This document shows positions 10,990-23,419 of a stretch of 64,000 bases of DNA, piece by piece. A model generated the notes under the pieces. The model was not told the DNA's origin, did no database searches, and saw nothing but the letters and a program-made list of their open reading frames with translations. Both the position numbers and the translations under genes were made by a program. Numbering within the stretch: position 1 is the stretch's first letter; every line of letters starts with the position of its first letter. Source of the stretch: Symsagittifera roscoffensis (lineage: Eukaryota; Xenacoelomorpha; Acoela; Convolutidae); contig NC_087062.1 of assembly GCF_963678635.1 (NCBI RefSeq), positions 78,309,200 through 78,373,199 of the forward strand. The letters are read 5' to 3'.

Positions 10990-12213
10990 GAACAAAATGG
11001 CGAAGCTTACAATCGATTCCATTTTGAGTTGCTATTTTTCTGAAACATATTGAATTTGTGTTTGAAATGATAATTTGGAGTATATTCTAATCCCAAATAC
11101 TTGCAAAAAGATGCAATTTTAACGTCTTTATGATTGATAGGAAATGATTGGTTTAAATTGGAAGCACTCAATCTTACTTTCAATTGCCTTGATTTGTCTA
11201 ATTTTCAGGCTAGTTTGTTAGCATTTAACCCAAACACTTATATTGTTCAAATCATTTTGAACTTATAAAGCTGTGCATCCTAGTTCACTTAATTTTGTAT
11301 CGTTTGCGAATAGAAACACTTCAGTGTTTTTACATGCACTAGGAAGATCGCTTATATAGATAAGGAACAACAGAGGACCTAAAATTGAGCCCTGTGGCCC
11401 TACGCAAACATTGTTTCCTCCAAGAACTTTTTCTAGGTATTTCTACACGCTGTTGACGATTACTTAGATAACTGCTCAACCAGTCTGATGCTTTGCTTCT
11501 GATTCCGTAAACTTTCAATTTTTGAATTAGCAAGTTATGATCAATAGTATCAAGTTTTTTGAGATCCAAGAAAAAATTGATTTTTTGCAATTTTTTTCAT
11601 GTCTTAACCTTTCAATTACCTCTACTAAGGCATCAATAGTACTATGCTTAGTTCTGAATCCAAACTATTGATTATAAAACAAAAATTGAATTTCTCGAAA
11701 TATGCATATGCTCTGTTGTTCATTACTCGCTCATAAACCTTACTCAAATATATTAAGTATAGTTAAACCCATGCTTAAAAAATTTTTTTTGATTTGTTCC
11801 ACCACAGTCGAAGGTGAAGGATGCTCGGTGATAACGCATCATGAGGAAAGACTGGGATTTGATAATGAACTCGATTGTTTTCCTTTAAGCTCATTGAGCA
11901 GTTTGAAAGTTTATCTGGAGTCTACGTTACTTTTATTGAATTTAAGGTCTTTTTAGCAGTTTTTATTTCTTTTAACTGTTGCCTCGCTCGCTGAAATTGG
12001 TATAAATTGTTCATATCGCTCAATTTTGTGCAATTTATTTCTCTCGGTTCTGAAGTTTTTTATTCGATTTGTAAACCATGGAGGTATTTTTTCTGTATGT
12101 TTTTGCTGTATAATAGGTGCATATTCATTGAGTGTGTTTTGAAAAAGCCGATGAAGTTTGTCAAAGCTTTTATAAGTACTTGATATTTTAGGATCTTCTA
12201 AAAAATGATTGAG
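10990..12213 (-). pseudogene. LINE RT and linker fragment, copy 1
   Basis: On the minus strand, 12213-11953 encodes the linker between endonuclease and RT (PPWFTNRIKNFRTERNK). Then 11590-11339 encodes RT domain sequence (FLDLKKLDTIDHNLLIQKL, then GIRSKASDWLSSYLSNRQQR). A frameshift leads to [17 protein letters not shown], and the active-site box is changed to FANDTKL where FADD/YADD is expected. This matches CR1/Jockey-like non-LTR retrotransposons. It is inactive through frameshifts and loss of an active-site Asp. Confidence 0.8.
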
Positions 12214-14036
12214 CAAACAATTTAAATTCTAAATGTTAATGTTTTATTATGAGAATTCAACCGAGCGAGTAAAAATATCTGTAGGTATTTTGGGTGCTTA
12301 TTCTACGAGTGATCAATGAAAACTAATTTTTTTGTGCAATATTTTTGAATGTACAGCATCTTGACTGTAGATCATCATTTGCAAACACAGGTGGTATATG
12401 CAAATTCAGGTTCGATTGCTTGATTGCAGGGGTGGATCTAGGGTTTTCTCGAGGCGGAGGGGGATGATCGAAAATTAGGGCAACATTTTTTTAGGGTCGA
12501 CAAAATTGATTTTCCGAATTCTCCCAAAGCACTAAAAAGACCCTGTTTTGGCCAAATATTTTTGCGCCGCAGCCAAAATTTTAGAAAAAAAGGAGTTTTG
12601 TAGGCACTTTTTGAAAAATTTTAACCAAAAGGTCTAGTTTTTTTGGCGCGCGCTTCCCCCTCAACATAAGTCTATTTTGGCGCCAAAGGCGCCTTTACAA
12701 AATTTTTAGGGTCAGTCAGTCAAAAATAGATATTAGGATATCTCAAAATAGTACAAATGGGGACCTTTTGGGTCGGCAGGGGATCATATCCCCTGCCGAG
12801 CTGATCTCTGAGAACAAAATGGCGAAGCTTACAATCGATTCCATTTTGAGTTGCTATTTTTCTGAAACATGTTGAATTTGTGTTTGAAATGATAATTTGG
12901 AGTATATTCTAATCCCAAATACTTGCAAAAAGATGCAATTTTAACTTCTTTATGATTGATCGGAAATGATTGGTTTAAATTGGAAGCACTCAATCTTACT
13001 TTCAATTGCCTTGATTTGTCTAATTTTCAGGCTAGTTTGTTAGCATTTAACCCAAACACTTATATTGTTCAAATCATTTTGAACTTATAAAGCTGTGCAT
13101 CCTAGTTCACTTAATTTTGTATCGTTTGCGAATAGAAACACTTCAGTGTTTTTACATGCACTAGGAAGATCGCTTATATAGATAAGGAACAACAGAGGAC
13201 CTAAAATTGAGCCCTGTGGCACTACGCAAACATTGTTTCCTCCAAGAACTTTTTCTAGGTATTTCTACACGCTGTTGACGATTACTTAGATAACTGCTCA
13301 ACCAGTCTGATGCTTTGCTTCTAATTCCGTAAACTTTCAATTTTTGAATTAGCAAGTTATCATCAATAGTATCAAGCTTTTTGAGATCCAAGAAAAAATT
13401 GATTTTTTGCAATTTTTTTCATGTCTTAACCTTTCAATTACCTCTACTAAGGCATCAATAGTACTATGCGTAGTTCTGAATCCAAACTATTGATTATAAA
13501 ACAAAAATTGAATTTCTCGAAATATGCATATGCTCTATTGTTCATTACTCGCTCATAAACCTTACTCAAATATATTAAGTATAGTTAAACCCATGCTTAC
13601 AAAAAATATTTTGATTTGTTCCACCACAGTCGAAGGTGAAGGATGCTCGGTGATAACGCATCATGAGGAAAGACTGGGATTTGATAATGAACTCGATTTT
13701 TTTCCTTTAAGCTCATTGAGCAGTTTGAAAGTTTGTCCGGAGTCTACGTTACTTTTATTGAATTTAAGGTCTTTTTAGCAGTTTTTATTTCTTTTAACTG
13801 TTGCCTCGCTCGCTGAAATTGGTATAAATTGTTCATATCGCTCAATTTTTTTCAATTTATTTCTCTCGGTTCTGAAGTTTTTTATTCGATTTGTAAACCG
13901 TGGAGGTATTTTTTCTGTATGTTTTTGCTGTATCATAGGTGCATATTCATTGAGTGTGTTTTGAAAAAGCCGATGAAGTTTGTCAAAGCTTTTATAAGTA
14001 CTTGATATTTTAGGATCTTCTAAAAAAATGATTGAG
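12214..14036. repeat. Tandem array unit 2 (1823 bp)
   Basis: Same layout as unit 1 with scattered substitutions and 1-bp indels, for example a TIDDNLL change in the RT fragment at 13412-13161 and cggagg-to-ggggat changes near 12459. Confidence 0.9.
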
Positions 14037-15859
14037 CAAACAATTTAAATTCTAAATGTTGATATTTTATTATGAGAATTCAACCGAGCGAGTAAAAATA
14101 TCTGTAGGTATTTTGGGTGCTTATTCTACGAGTGATCAATGAAAACTAATTTTTTTTGTGCAATATTTTTGAATGTACAGCATCTTGACTGTAGATCATC
14201 ATTTGCAAACACAGGTGGTATATGCAAATTCAGGTTCGATTGCTTGATTGCAGGGGTGGATCTAGGGTTTTCTCGAGGCGGAGGCGGATGATCGAAAATT
14301 AGTGCAACATTTTTTTAGGGTCGACCAAATTGATTTTCCGAATTCTCCCAAAGCACTAAAAAGACCCTGTTTTGGCCAAATATTTTTGCGCCGCAGCCAA
14401 AATTTTAGAAAAAAAGGAGTTTTGTAGGCACTTTTTGAAAAATTTTAACCAAAAGGTCTAGTTTTTTTGGCGCGCGCTTCCCCCTCAACATAAGTCTTTT
14501 TTGGCGCCAAAGGCGCCTTTACAAAAATTTTAGGGTCAGTCAGTCAAAAATAGATATTAGGATATCTCAAAATAGTACAAATGGGGACCTTTTGGGTCGG
14601 CAGGGGATCATATCCCCTGCCGAGCTGATCTCTGAGAACAAAATGGCGAAGCTTACAATCGATTCCATTTTGAGTTGCTATTTTTCTGAAACATGTTGAA
14701 TTTGTGTTTGAAATGATAATTTGGAGTATATTCTAATCCCAAATACTTGCAAAAAGATGCAATTTTAACGTCTTTATGATTGATAGGAAATGATTGGTTT
14801 AAATTGCAAGCACTCAATCTTACTTTCAATTGCCTTGATTTGTCTAATTTTCAGGCTAGTTTGTTAGCATTTAACCCAAACACTTATATTGTTCAAATCA
14901 TTTTGAACTTATAAAGCTGTGCATCCTAGTTCACTTAATTTTGTATCGTTCGCGAATAGAAACACTTCAGTGTTTTTACATGCACTAGGAAGATCGCTTA
15001 TATAGATAAGGAACAACAGAGGACCTAAAATTGAGCCCTGTGGCACTACGCAAACATTGTTTCCTCCAAGAACTTTTTCTAGGTATTTCTACACGCTGTT
15101 GACGATTACTTAGATAACTGCTCAACCAGTCTGATGCTTTGCTTCTGATTCCGTAAACTTTCAATTTTTGAATTAGCAAGTTATGATCAATAGTATCAAG
15201 CTTTTTGAGATCCAAGAAAAAATTGATTTTTTGCATTTTTTTTCATGTCTTAACCTTTCAATTACCTCTACTAAGGCATCAATAGTACAATGCTTAGTTC
15301 TGAATCCAAACTATTGATTATAAAACAAAAATTGAATTTCTCGAAATATGCATATGCTCTATTGTTCATTACTCGCTCATAAACCTTACTCAAATATATT
15401 AAGTATAGTTAAACCCATGCTTACAAAAAATTTTTTGATTTGTTCCACCACAGTCGAAGGTGAAGGATGCTCAGTGATAACGCATCATGAGGAAAGACTG
15501 GGATTTGATAATGAACTCGATTGTTTTCCTTTAAGCTCATTGAGCAGTTTGAAAGTTTGTCCGGAGTCTACGTTACTTTTATTGAATTTAAGGTCTTTTT
15601 AGCAGTTTTTATTTCTTTTAACTGTTGCCTCGCTCGCTGAAATTGGTATAAATTGTTCATATCGCTCAATTTTGTGCAATTTATTTCTCTCGGTTCTGAA
15701 GTTTTTTATTCGATTTGTAAACCATGGAGGTATTTTTTCTGTATGTTTTTGCTGTATAATAGGTGCATATTCATTGAGTGTGTTTTGAAAAAGCCGATGA
15801 AGTTTGTCAAAGCTTTTATAAGTACTTGATATTTTAGGATCTTATAAACGATGATTGAG
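14037..15859. repeat. Tandem array unit 3 (1823 bp)
   Basis: Third unit. Its LINE part (RT fragment at 15236-14985) continues without a break into the 5' portion of the same LINE beyond 15859. This unit therefore marks the original insertion, with units 1 and 2 being duplications or the reverse. Confidence 0.9.
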
Positions 15860-17560
15860 CAAAAATAAGAACTTGTCAACTAGATCGGAAGATTTCGAAA
15901 AGGAGGTATCTCTGAAAATTTCAAGGCCTACTTCCAACTTTTGTTTTATTGGAAAACTTAGACTAAAAGGAAAATGATCAGAAAACTCTTGGTGTTCAAG
16001 GACGTTTACATGTGCATTATCTATATCTCTCACTGCAAAATGATCGAGACAAGTTTTTAGATTCTGATGACACTCGGGTTGCCTCTTTGACAAGAGAATC
16101 AAAACCAAATGAGTATAACGTGTTCGTGTAATTTGCAATCATCAAATTGTTTTTTATCTATATTGAAATCTCCGCATACAATCTGTGTTATTTGAGATGA
16201 TGTGCACTCGAGAAAGGTATCTAAATTTTCCAAAAAATCATGTTTATTTATTCTTGGAGGGTTATATTTTACCGCTATGACGAATTGGAAACCTAGGTGT
16301 GAGATTTTCACCGATAAAGCCTCTTCAATAACTATCGGCAATTCTTCATCAATGTTGATCCCCTTCAGGGCTTAAATCATTACACCTCCACCTCACAATT
16401 CACTCTGTATTGACTATACTCTGTATTGATCATGACCTTTTATAAGTAAAGCGTTGGAATCATCTTGAGTATTTAACCATGTTTCAGTTATACATAATAT
16501 TGACAGCGGAGATTCAAGACAATATAAAAGTGCTTCCAAGTCTTCAACATGTTTCTTAAGGGACGTAGCGTTAATGAGTAGCACAGAAATTACAGCAGAT
16601 CTGTTTTTAATCGGATCCATTTTCAACTGGAAAGGGAGTTTCTTTGTGAGGGGATGACTTTCTAGCAATTTGAACAGCAGCTTGAATAGCATTAACAATG
16701 GCTGGTACAAGAGCATTTATATGGTCATTAGCTTGATTACTTTGATTTGTTTCTTCAAGTGGTGAGTGCATGAATTTTCTCTTTGGTCTCAGAACGCTCC
16801 TTCCTGATTCGGGTTTTCTTTGCAGCGGTGGTGGTAACTTAGGGGTTTCGGTTGTTTCGGCCCTTGTTCGATAACTTACGGTAGTGTCTGCTTCCATTAA
16901 TAATTCTTCCGGATATTTATCTGCTACGCTTCTTTGGGGGAGAAAAGATTTAAGCTCATTGCTGGAATTCACTTGAACAGGGTCTTGTGAGAAGCTACTG
17001 TTCTTACGGGCGTATATATTTTTGTGTAAACTAGTAATCCCAATTGTCTAGCTTGTTCTAATTTTCGGTATCTAGGGGCTAGGCATTCCTCGACCATGAT
17101 AGCAAGATTTCTCAATTTTCGAACATTTTCAGCCATCTTTTCCTTCACACTACATCTCTATCCGAATGAAATATGAATTTAACGATCACTGGTGATCGTG
17201 AGTTTTAATTCAAAGGGTGACAGACAGCTATATTTTTGATGGTAAGATTGACTTTCAGATAGTGACGCATAAAATTGAGTATGTCTGACGTCGGGTTTTC
17301 ACCATAGTCAAGGTTTACAAAAAGTAAGCAAAGTTTTCTTGAATACTTCTCTACTTCTACAACCCGTTCGGATATTTCGTTTATATGGTTGGAATTTTCA
17401 ACAACTTTTTCTCGTATTTGACCGTGTTCGTTTTCTAGAATTGCTATTTTCCGCTGTTGAAGTTCGATTATTTCAATAAGTTTTTGGAAAAGAAAACTCT
17501 GTGCCTCTCCTTCGAATCCGGTTTTGATTGATTTGTGATATAACATTTCTATCTTCCATC
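15842..17560 (-). mobile_element. LINE 5' half: ORF1 and endonuclease
   Basis: Minus-strand reading, 5' to 3'. 17546-17205 encodes a coiled-coil segment followed by an RRM-like stretch (LLFVNLDYGENPTSDILNF), like ORF1 proteins. 17130-16607 is a basic/proline-rich ORF1 continuation (LRPKRKFMHSPLEE). 16716-16414 overlaps it and begins the apurinic-type endonuclease (ILCITETWL). 16341-16099 has YNPPRINKHDF and the catalytic motif GDFNID. 16138-15842 has the SDHFPFSLSF end of the endonuclease. The RT follows in the array. Several frameshifts separate the pieces. It belongs to the CR1/Jockey type of non-LTR elements, with an L1-like ORF1. Confidence 0.8.
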
Positions 17561-18915
17561 TCTGTTTAATAAGTTTATCACAACAATTAGGCTAAACTAA
17601 ATGGAAATTAAAACGGTTCGAAATCTTCGCCTTTTACGTTAACGATTTCAATAAATAAAGTTGACTTTATACTGGATTCAGCTGTTTTGACATGTCTATA
17701 AAATTAACAGGAGTTGTCAACTTGTGATCTCGCACGATTCTTTTTTCAAAAACAAACTATTTGGACAACATCAACTGAATTCACCCATTTTTGTTCCGAC
17801 CACTGAAATTGGGAGGAGTTTTGACGTGTTGTCAATTAGGCATGTTGCTAGTCACAACAAACATGGTTCCTGTATCCAAAAATAGAAGCTGAAATGGTAA
17901 AAAAAAGGTGATTTTTACGCTGTAAAGGCTTTGTTTGTCTGAATACTAATGCCTGGCAATTATTGCCTCTAGGGTCATGTATGGGGGATAAATTTGTCAA
18001 ATTAGCTATAAAAACAGGGGTTCTGACGTTGAAGATGTATATTATATCAATAATTACCTTCGGCTAAATATATTTTGCGAATTTTTTAAATGGTCGTTCT
18101 CGCGTAGCTTAATGTCCGTTTGCATGGTACGAGTTGGGGGGTGTCTGAGGGCATAAAAAGATAATGTTTTTACTGAAAAATGATTTTTATCTATTGTAAA
18201 ATAGGCTAGGTTTTATGATTCCCGTTGGCTAACACGCCGTCTGCGAAAGCTTAATAGACTTTCTGCGAATGGATGGAGGGATCAGGATGAATTTGAAAAT
18301 AATGATTCCCTGTGGTAAAATTGTCATTTTTTCATGATTCCATTCATTCGGTTGGAAGACCTGCGAAACGGTTGTCCTCTAGATTTGTTTGTTGCTTAAA
18401 TGGCGATTGTTTGATGCCAGCCGGATGTGTCGATCTGATGACTTGAAATTATCACATTTTGATTAAAATCACGAAGAAGTTTCCTCTGATAGAATTGACG
18501 TCTTATTATTAATTTTTCACTCTTAAGTCCTCTAATTCTACGGCTTGATTGACCTATGAAGACCTTTTAACTATGAAAAACAGCCAGCGTTAACTTATGC
18601 ATAACCTGTAATTGCAAATACAAAAGCTTTTTTTTCGAACTCTTTTTTCTGCAAACTAGTTTCATGTGAAGTTGGGTATCAGCATAGTTGCCTCTTGTTA
18701 TTGGCTCTCATCTATTGCCGAACAATAAATACAGTTAAATAATTCTCGCATGTGTGAGAGAACCGAAATGTTAACAGTCTTTTTCTAAGAAAAGCTAACA
18801 AGACTTCAAATCCCGTTCTTGTTTTAATTTTATCCCCCTACTCGCTATATTATGTGCTAATTGTTATATTTGTTCCTACTTTCGAAGAAAATGACGGAAT
18901 ATTGATGTTTGGTCT
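17561..18915. other. No gene or repeat recognised
   Basis: AT-rich DNA upstream of the LINE 5' end. A 35-40 codon minimum reading shows nothing exon-like. Confidence 0.45.
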
Positions 18916-18919
18916 TTTT

Positions 18920-20450
18920 TTTATTCAGTCAAGCTGTTTAATTAAGCGTTTTTGACGAAACTTTTTTATACCATCTGTCCTGAGCTCAAATTTTTTAAGC
19001 AAAAGATTTTTAAATGAAAATACGGGGTTTTCAAAATTGGGAATTTGGCCAATTGGATAACGCGCTCTATTTTTCGTTCTTAAAACACGCTTCAATGGCA
19101 ATTAAATTGTTTCAAATTGAAATGAGGCCAACAACTTGGTCTAAGCAATACGATACCAAACGCTAAATTCATCTCTTTCATTCAAAGAAAGTGCGGAACT
19201 TTTACGCTTGAGGTGATTTTTATTAATTCAGTTAAATTTTGGAGATCTAGATAAAATTTTAAACACCCGCTTGAAGACATCGACACCCTGAGTTCAGTTT
19301 GACAAAATTTATATCTATTTTTTTTTATCTCCGGGTATTTTTCTTGCTTGAAAACTGACAGTTTGACAATGCTCTCGACTTTACAGGGGCTTAAAGATTT
19401 TTTTTTGATGCTGAAAGCTAACTATCCCGAACTACAAAATCGTTCCAAATTGAATTGAGGCAAGCTTATTGGTCGTAAAAATGGCGTACGACTCAAGTTT
19501 TACGGTTATTTTTTGTTCTAAGTTGGCGTAAGAAATGTACACTAATCTTTGTCTCAAATTTCTGTCCTAAATTGATACTGTCCAAATTTATTGGTTTTTC
19601 AATATTTTCGAGACCAAAAACTATTCGATACCGAGTAAGGGGCAGTCGGAGCATTCAGGGCTTTGCATTCATATACAAGCTTTGTCAGAAGATCTTCTGC
19701 AGTGAGCTGCAAAGCCTAGGGTCGGGTAGAAAACCCTGAAAGTTTTGGATTTTTATTAAGAGGGAGAGTCTGGTTGTTAAAAAAGACATTTGGAGTTTTG
19801 TTAAAATCTTCGTTGTAAGATGAAAGCAATGTAATTAATCCTTGAGAGGACGCAAATGCTCGCTTACGCGGGGTGAAAAATTAAAAAAAAAAGGTGGTGC
19901 AAATAACCATTAAGTGAGCGTATGCTACTTCAAAGTCGGTGCTTTGAGCGAAAAGAAGGAAATCATCTGCGTATGAGGGGTGCCAGAAATTTTTTGGGCG
20001 GAAGGGTGTCATGGACGTATTTATTTTCTAAATCGGTGGTCAAACAGAGCCATGGGGAACTCCACAATAAAAAATTTTATGGGGGAATACTTGGTTGTTG
20101 AAATTAGTGGTGGCTTGTCGGTAACATAAACTTCTGCTCAACCACCGAACAATACCTCTTGACAGCGGTTTTATCAAAAAGGCATTTGTATTCCACCTCC
20201 AAGCATTCACCCCTCTTAACAGTCCTTTCCCAGAACCAACAGCTCAAAGCTTTCCTAACTTTAGTCTGGTTACAGTAGTTTTTTAAACAAGTACCTCGCC
20301 CGCTTAGACAACCAAGTTTTACCCCACACGAGTTGCCATAGTTTTAACGGCCCCAAAAATCCTTCCCCTTTTGCTATCGCAGACCTGTGGTTTAAGGCCG
20401 GTGGAAGTAGCGAAAGTCCTTAGCCTGGAGATGGATGAGCAGAACCCGCC
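18920..20450 (-). mobile_element. Second antisense LINE relic
   Basis: Minus-strand translation between 20180 and 19890 gives GIVRWLSRSLCYRQATTNFN, then CGVPHGSV (20068-20045), then SYADDFLLFAQSTDF (about 19975-19935). These are, in order, the RT 'W...L..R' block, the 'G.P.GS' block and an intact YADD active-site box of a non-LTR retrotransposon. Frameshifts lie between the blocks. The 3' side (18920-19075) resembles 28795-28955, next to the RTE relic. No endonuclease was recognised. Confidence 0.65.
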
Positions 20451-20454
20451 CAAC

Positions 20455-20480
20455 AAAGAAAGAAAAAGAAAGAAAGAAAG
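20455..20480 (+). repeat. (GAAA)n simple repeat
   Basis: A run of imperfect gaaa repeats. Confidence 0.85.
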
Positions 20481-22135
20481 ACTAGTAAGCTTTTCTCCGT
20501 TGCTAATTTAACATTCAGTTGTCTGACAGGTTTGGCTAGAATAAATTTCTATCGAGACATATGAAAATTAAATTTTTGGTAGACCTAGTTCTTTCAATTT
20601 TTTCGGCATCTTATGTTTTTTCAAGTTTGTTCTCTTGCAAATGGTGCGAAGCTCTGTTTTGCCTCTGTGTGATAGTTTTTTTTTATTGCAAATCGCTGAG
20701 CTACAATTTGCATGTTTGAGCTTAATGATGCGTGCGACTTAGTATTTGAAATTTTTGCTTGCTTAATTAACGGTTTATTTTTTGCTAGCTGACCAGCTAG
20801 CAAAGCTCAAGCATCTGAATTGGATCATTGTTAATTAGTCTTGTCTGATTTTCAACGCTAATGATTGTTTAAATCAAAATCGATTCTCCGGGTTATTCTT
20901 TGGCACAGAGTTTTTCCGCAATGCCATGCCTTAGAGCGCGTTAATGATCTGTCTTAGAAGCGTAAGCAGGGGCAAGATGATTTGCACAAAGAAAAGCTGA
21001 CTTATCATGCTTAAAGGAAGAATGGTCTTCTCCTGAAAATTGTGTCAGTCGAATGACCGAATTGGCTGAGATTATTGAATCTAATGTGTGATGCATACTG
21101 CAAACTAAATCTATGCAAATAAAATGAAATAAGCGCGGCCATAAAATCTGATATATTTGCGTAACTGTCTCATGCGTAATGGTGGTTTGATCTGCATTAT
21201 AGTGAGTGATAACCGCCTCACACAATCCAGAAGAATTTTGAGAATATATTCATCGAAAATTACCATGAACTAATTCCGTTGATGGGAAAAAACTAGCCAT
21301 CTGTCTTCAATCGCCTGGAGTTAAAAAGAGCGATTGACAAATTTATTGCAAAAATTGAACGCTTCTGATGAAAGTTTAATTCGACCGGTAATTCAAAAAA
21401 TTGCTCGCGCAGCTCCAATCTGGGTTTTCAACTTTTACCCGCCTTGAAATTTCAATATAATTAATTTCCGGGTGCTCTCTACCTCGTTTACCATCGAGAA
21501 AAATTTTAGGTTTCTACACAGAGAGGAAGCGCCGACGTCCGGTATGAAGATGCGTTCACTGAGAAGGGTGATTCTTCTTCTAAGCTGGTTTTAGCATTAG
21601 AGACTAATGATAGTCTAGGCGAGATGCAAGCACCATGACCAGAGAAACGATAATTTTTACGCTCTCTCTCTCTCTCTCTTCATCTCTCAAACATCTTGGT
21701 CTCTCAACTTCAATCCTAAGCTCAAAACAAGAGCTGCCAGTGCTTCGTCGTTGAATCTTGGGCTGAAAAGTGGTAAATTTACACATCATGAAATACAGTG
21801 TTGATTGAAATTATCCTCGAAATTGAAAATTTTTCTCAAATTGGGTTGACTTTAGACAGAAATGATGATGACTAAACTTGATTGGAATTTAAGTAGAATT
21901 TATATGGTGCAATTTATTGTGCAAAATTTGGGTCCAAAGTTTAACCCCAAAAACGACTATGTTGCGCTTTCTTTAGTTTATCAAAAATTACGCCAAAACT
22001 ATTGCTTCAATTGCTGTTAAAATTATATCAAAGTAAGCCACTTATAGCCCAACAACATTTAAGAACGTTATTATCTCCAAAAATTGGCGCAAAACGTCTC
22101 AATTTAATTTAAGTTTAAAAAATTTATATTTTATA
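20481..22135. other. Repeat fragments, no firm gene
   Basis: 20634-20672 is a tail of the dispersed repeat (gcgaagctctgttttgcc, then ctctgtgt). 21662-21680 is a (CT)n run. A 94-codon minus-strand frame at 21225-20941 has unbiased composition and no recognised domain; it may be chance. Confidence 0.4.
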
Positions 22136-22138
22136 TAA

Positions 22139-22606
22139 ATACGCTTGCAATACGCAATCATTATCAAGCTGGATTATATATTTTTTCAAGTTCACAATTA
22201 GTTAAACAGAATCACATGAATCATTTGATAGCTTGCCTTATTAATGAAGGTAATTTTCATGAAAATGTTGGTACAGTAGTGTGGTGGTAAGGAGCGAGGA
22301 TATGTCGCGAAAGATCAAGCTTTCGAATCCGAGACTATGCCAGTTTTTCTAATGCGATGAACGTAGTTTTGACTTTTATTAACGTCGCAATTTTTTATAT
22401 TTTGATTATTTTTTTAATTTTTTTTGGTGAAAATTGATCGAATCCTAATTTTGAAAATGGAATTTAATTATCAGATTTCCCAGCGAAAAAAACCTTTACC
22501 AAATGGTCCAGTTGACTCAAATTGGATTTTTTTATCAAGAAAGGGCTAATGATAAATTATTTTTGAATTTCAAAGAGTTTTAAGAAGAAAAAAATTGCGT
22601 GAGTGG
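22139..22606 (+). repeat. Dispersed repeat with tRNA-like box
   Basis: Head acgcttgcaatacgcaatc at 22139. 22203-22295 resembles 48318-48405 (aaggtaattttcatg, then cagtagtgtggtggtaa). A tRNA-like segment with B box ttcgaatccgagac lies at about 22275-22340. The downstream body (from about 22440) recurs at 23085, 24430, 47520 and 48600. Confidence 0.55.
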
Positions 22607-22884
22607 CAAGATTTGTCAACATAATGAAAACTAAAATTTCTGTTTCAATTTTCTGTTTTTTTTTCCTGAAAATCTACCAAAGCTATCTTAAAGAGCAGTC
22701 GGAAATTTTAAGAGTCGATGAACTTAGCTAGGACTCTTATGAAGACTTACATAAGAGTCCTAGCTAAGTTCATCGACTCTTAAAATTTCCGACTGCTCTT
22801 TAAGATAGCTTTGGTAGATTTTCAGGAAAAAAAAACAGAAAATTGAAACAGAAATTTTAGTTTTCATTATGTTGACAAATCTTG
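22607..22884. repeat. Perfect 134-bp inverted repeat
   Basis: The arm 22607-22740 is the exact reverse complement of 22751-22884. The spacer is 10 bp (gaagacttac). No mismatch was noticed. There is no coding capacity and no terminal-repeat duplication. It looks like a snap-back duplication inside the dispersed repeat body. Confidence 0.95.
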
Positions 22885-23415
22885 ATTTTTTGAGTGTTTT
22901 TTTTTCAAGAAAAACTCTTAATTTCTCTTAAATACAGATGTGCATTCATGCATATTAACGCATTTATGAATGCCCTGAGGTATATGTGCACTTTTTGAGT
23001 TCAATTTAAATTAATCTGCTGAAAATGAGGTAAAATTGCACTCTGCAAATACGAAAGTATAAAAGGTCACGAAAAACGGGATGGACTTCTAGTTTCGAAA
23101 GTAGAATTTAATTTCCAAATTTCCCAGTTGAATATAATTTGAACTTGTGAATCCAGTTTTCCCAAAATGAGTTAGTTTTATCTAAAAAGTCTCAATAATG
23201 AATTCGTCTTGAAATTCGAAGAAGATTGAGCTCAATAATTTTATACTTAGAAATTCGAACGATGAAGTTTTTCAACAAGTTTATTATTGTTCACTTGCAT
23301 TCATTGACTCTTTTTCAACTGTCTGTTAGCTATCTTCAGGGTTTTCTCCATTACAAACGCATGTGAAATTCAGTTTGGTTTTTGATAGAAACTAATTAAT
23401 ACTTTTGAATCATTT
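22885..23415. repeat. Dispersed-repeat body fragment
   Basis: 23060-23190 resembles the bodies at 24405-24530 and 47500-47620 (catcatgaaaaa-type segment, then ctagtttcgaaagt, then ccagttttc). Otherwise AT-rich with no gene. Confidence 0.45.
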
Positions 23416-23419
23416 ACAC

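Larger units (their letters stand above)
10390..12213. repeat. Tandem array unit 1 (1824 bp)
   Basis: First of three head-to-tail units. The left third (to about 10990) is TOR downstream DNA containing a hAT-type end (10604-10620) and a palindrome (10951-10977). The right two thirds are antisense LINE sequence. The junction to unit 2 falls at a short caaa microhomology shared by the LINE and the TOR flank. Confidence 0.9.

Noticed and set aside
20941-21225. 94-codon minus-strand frame
   Set aside because: No motif, no splice context; cannot be told from chance.
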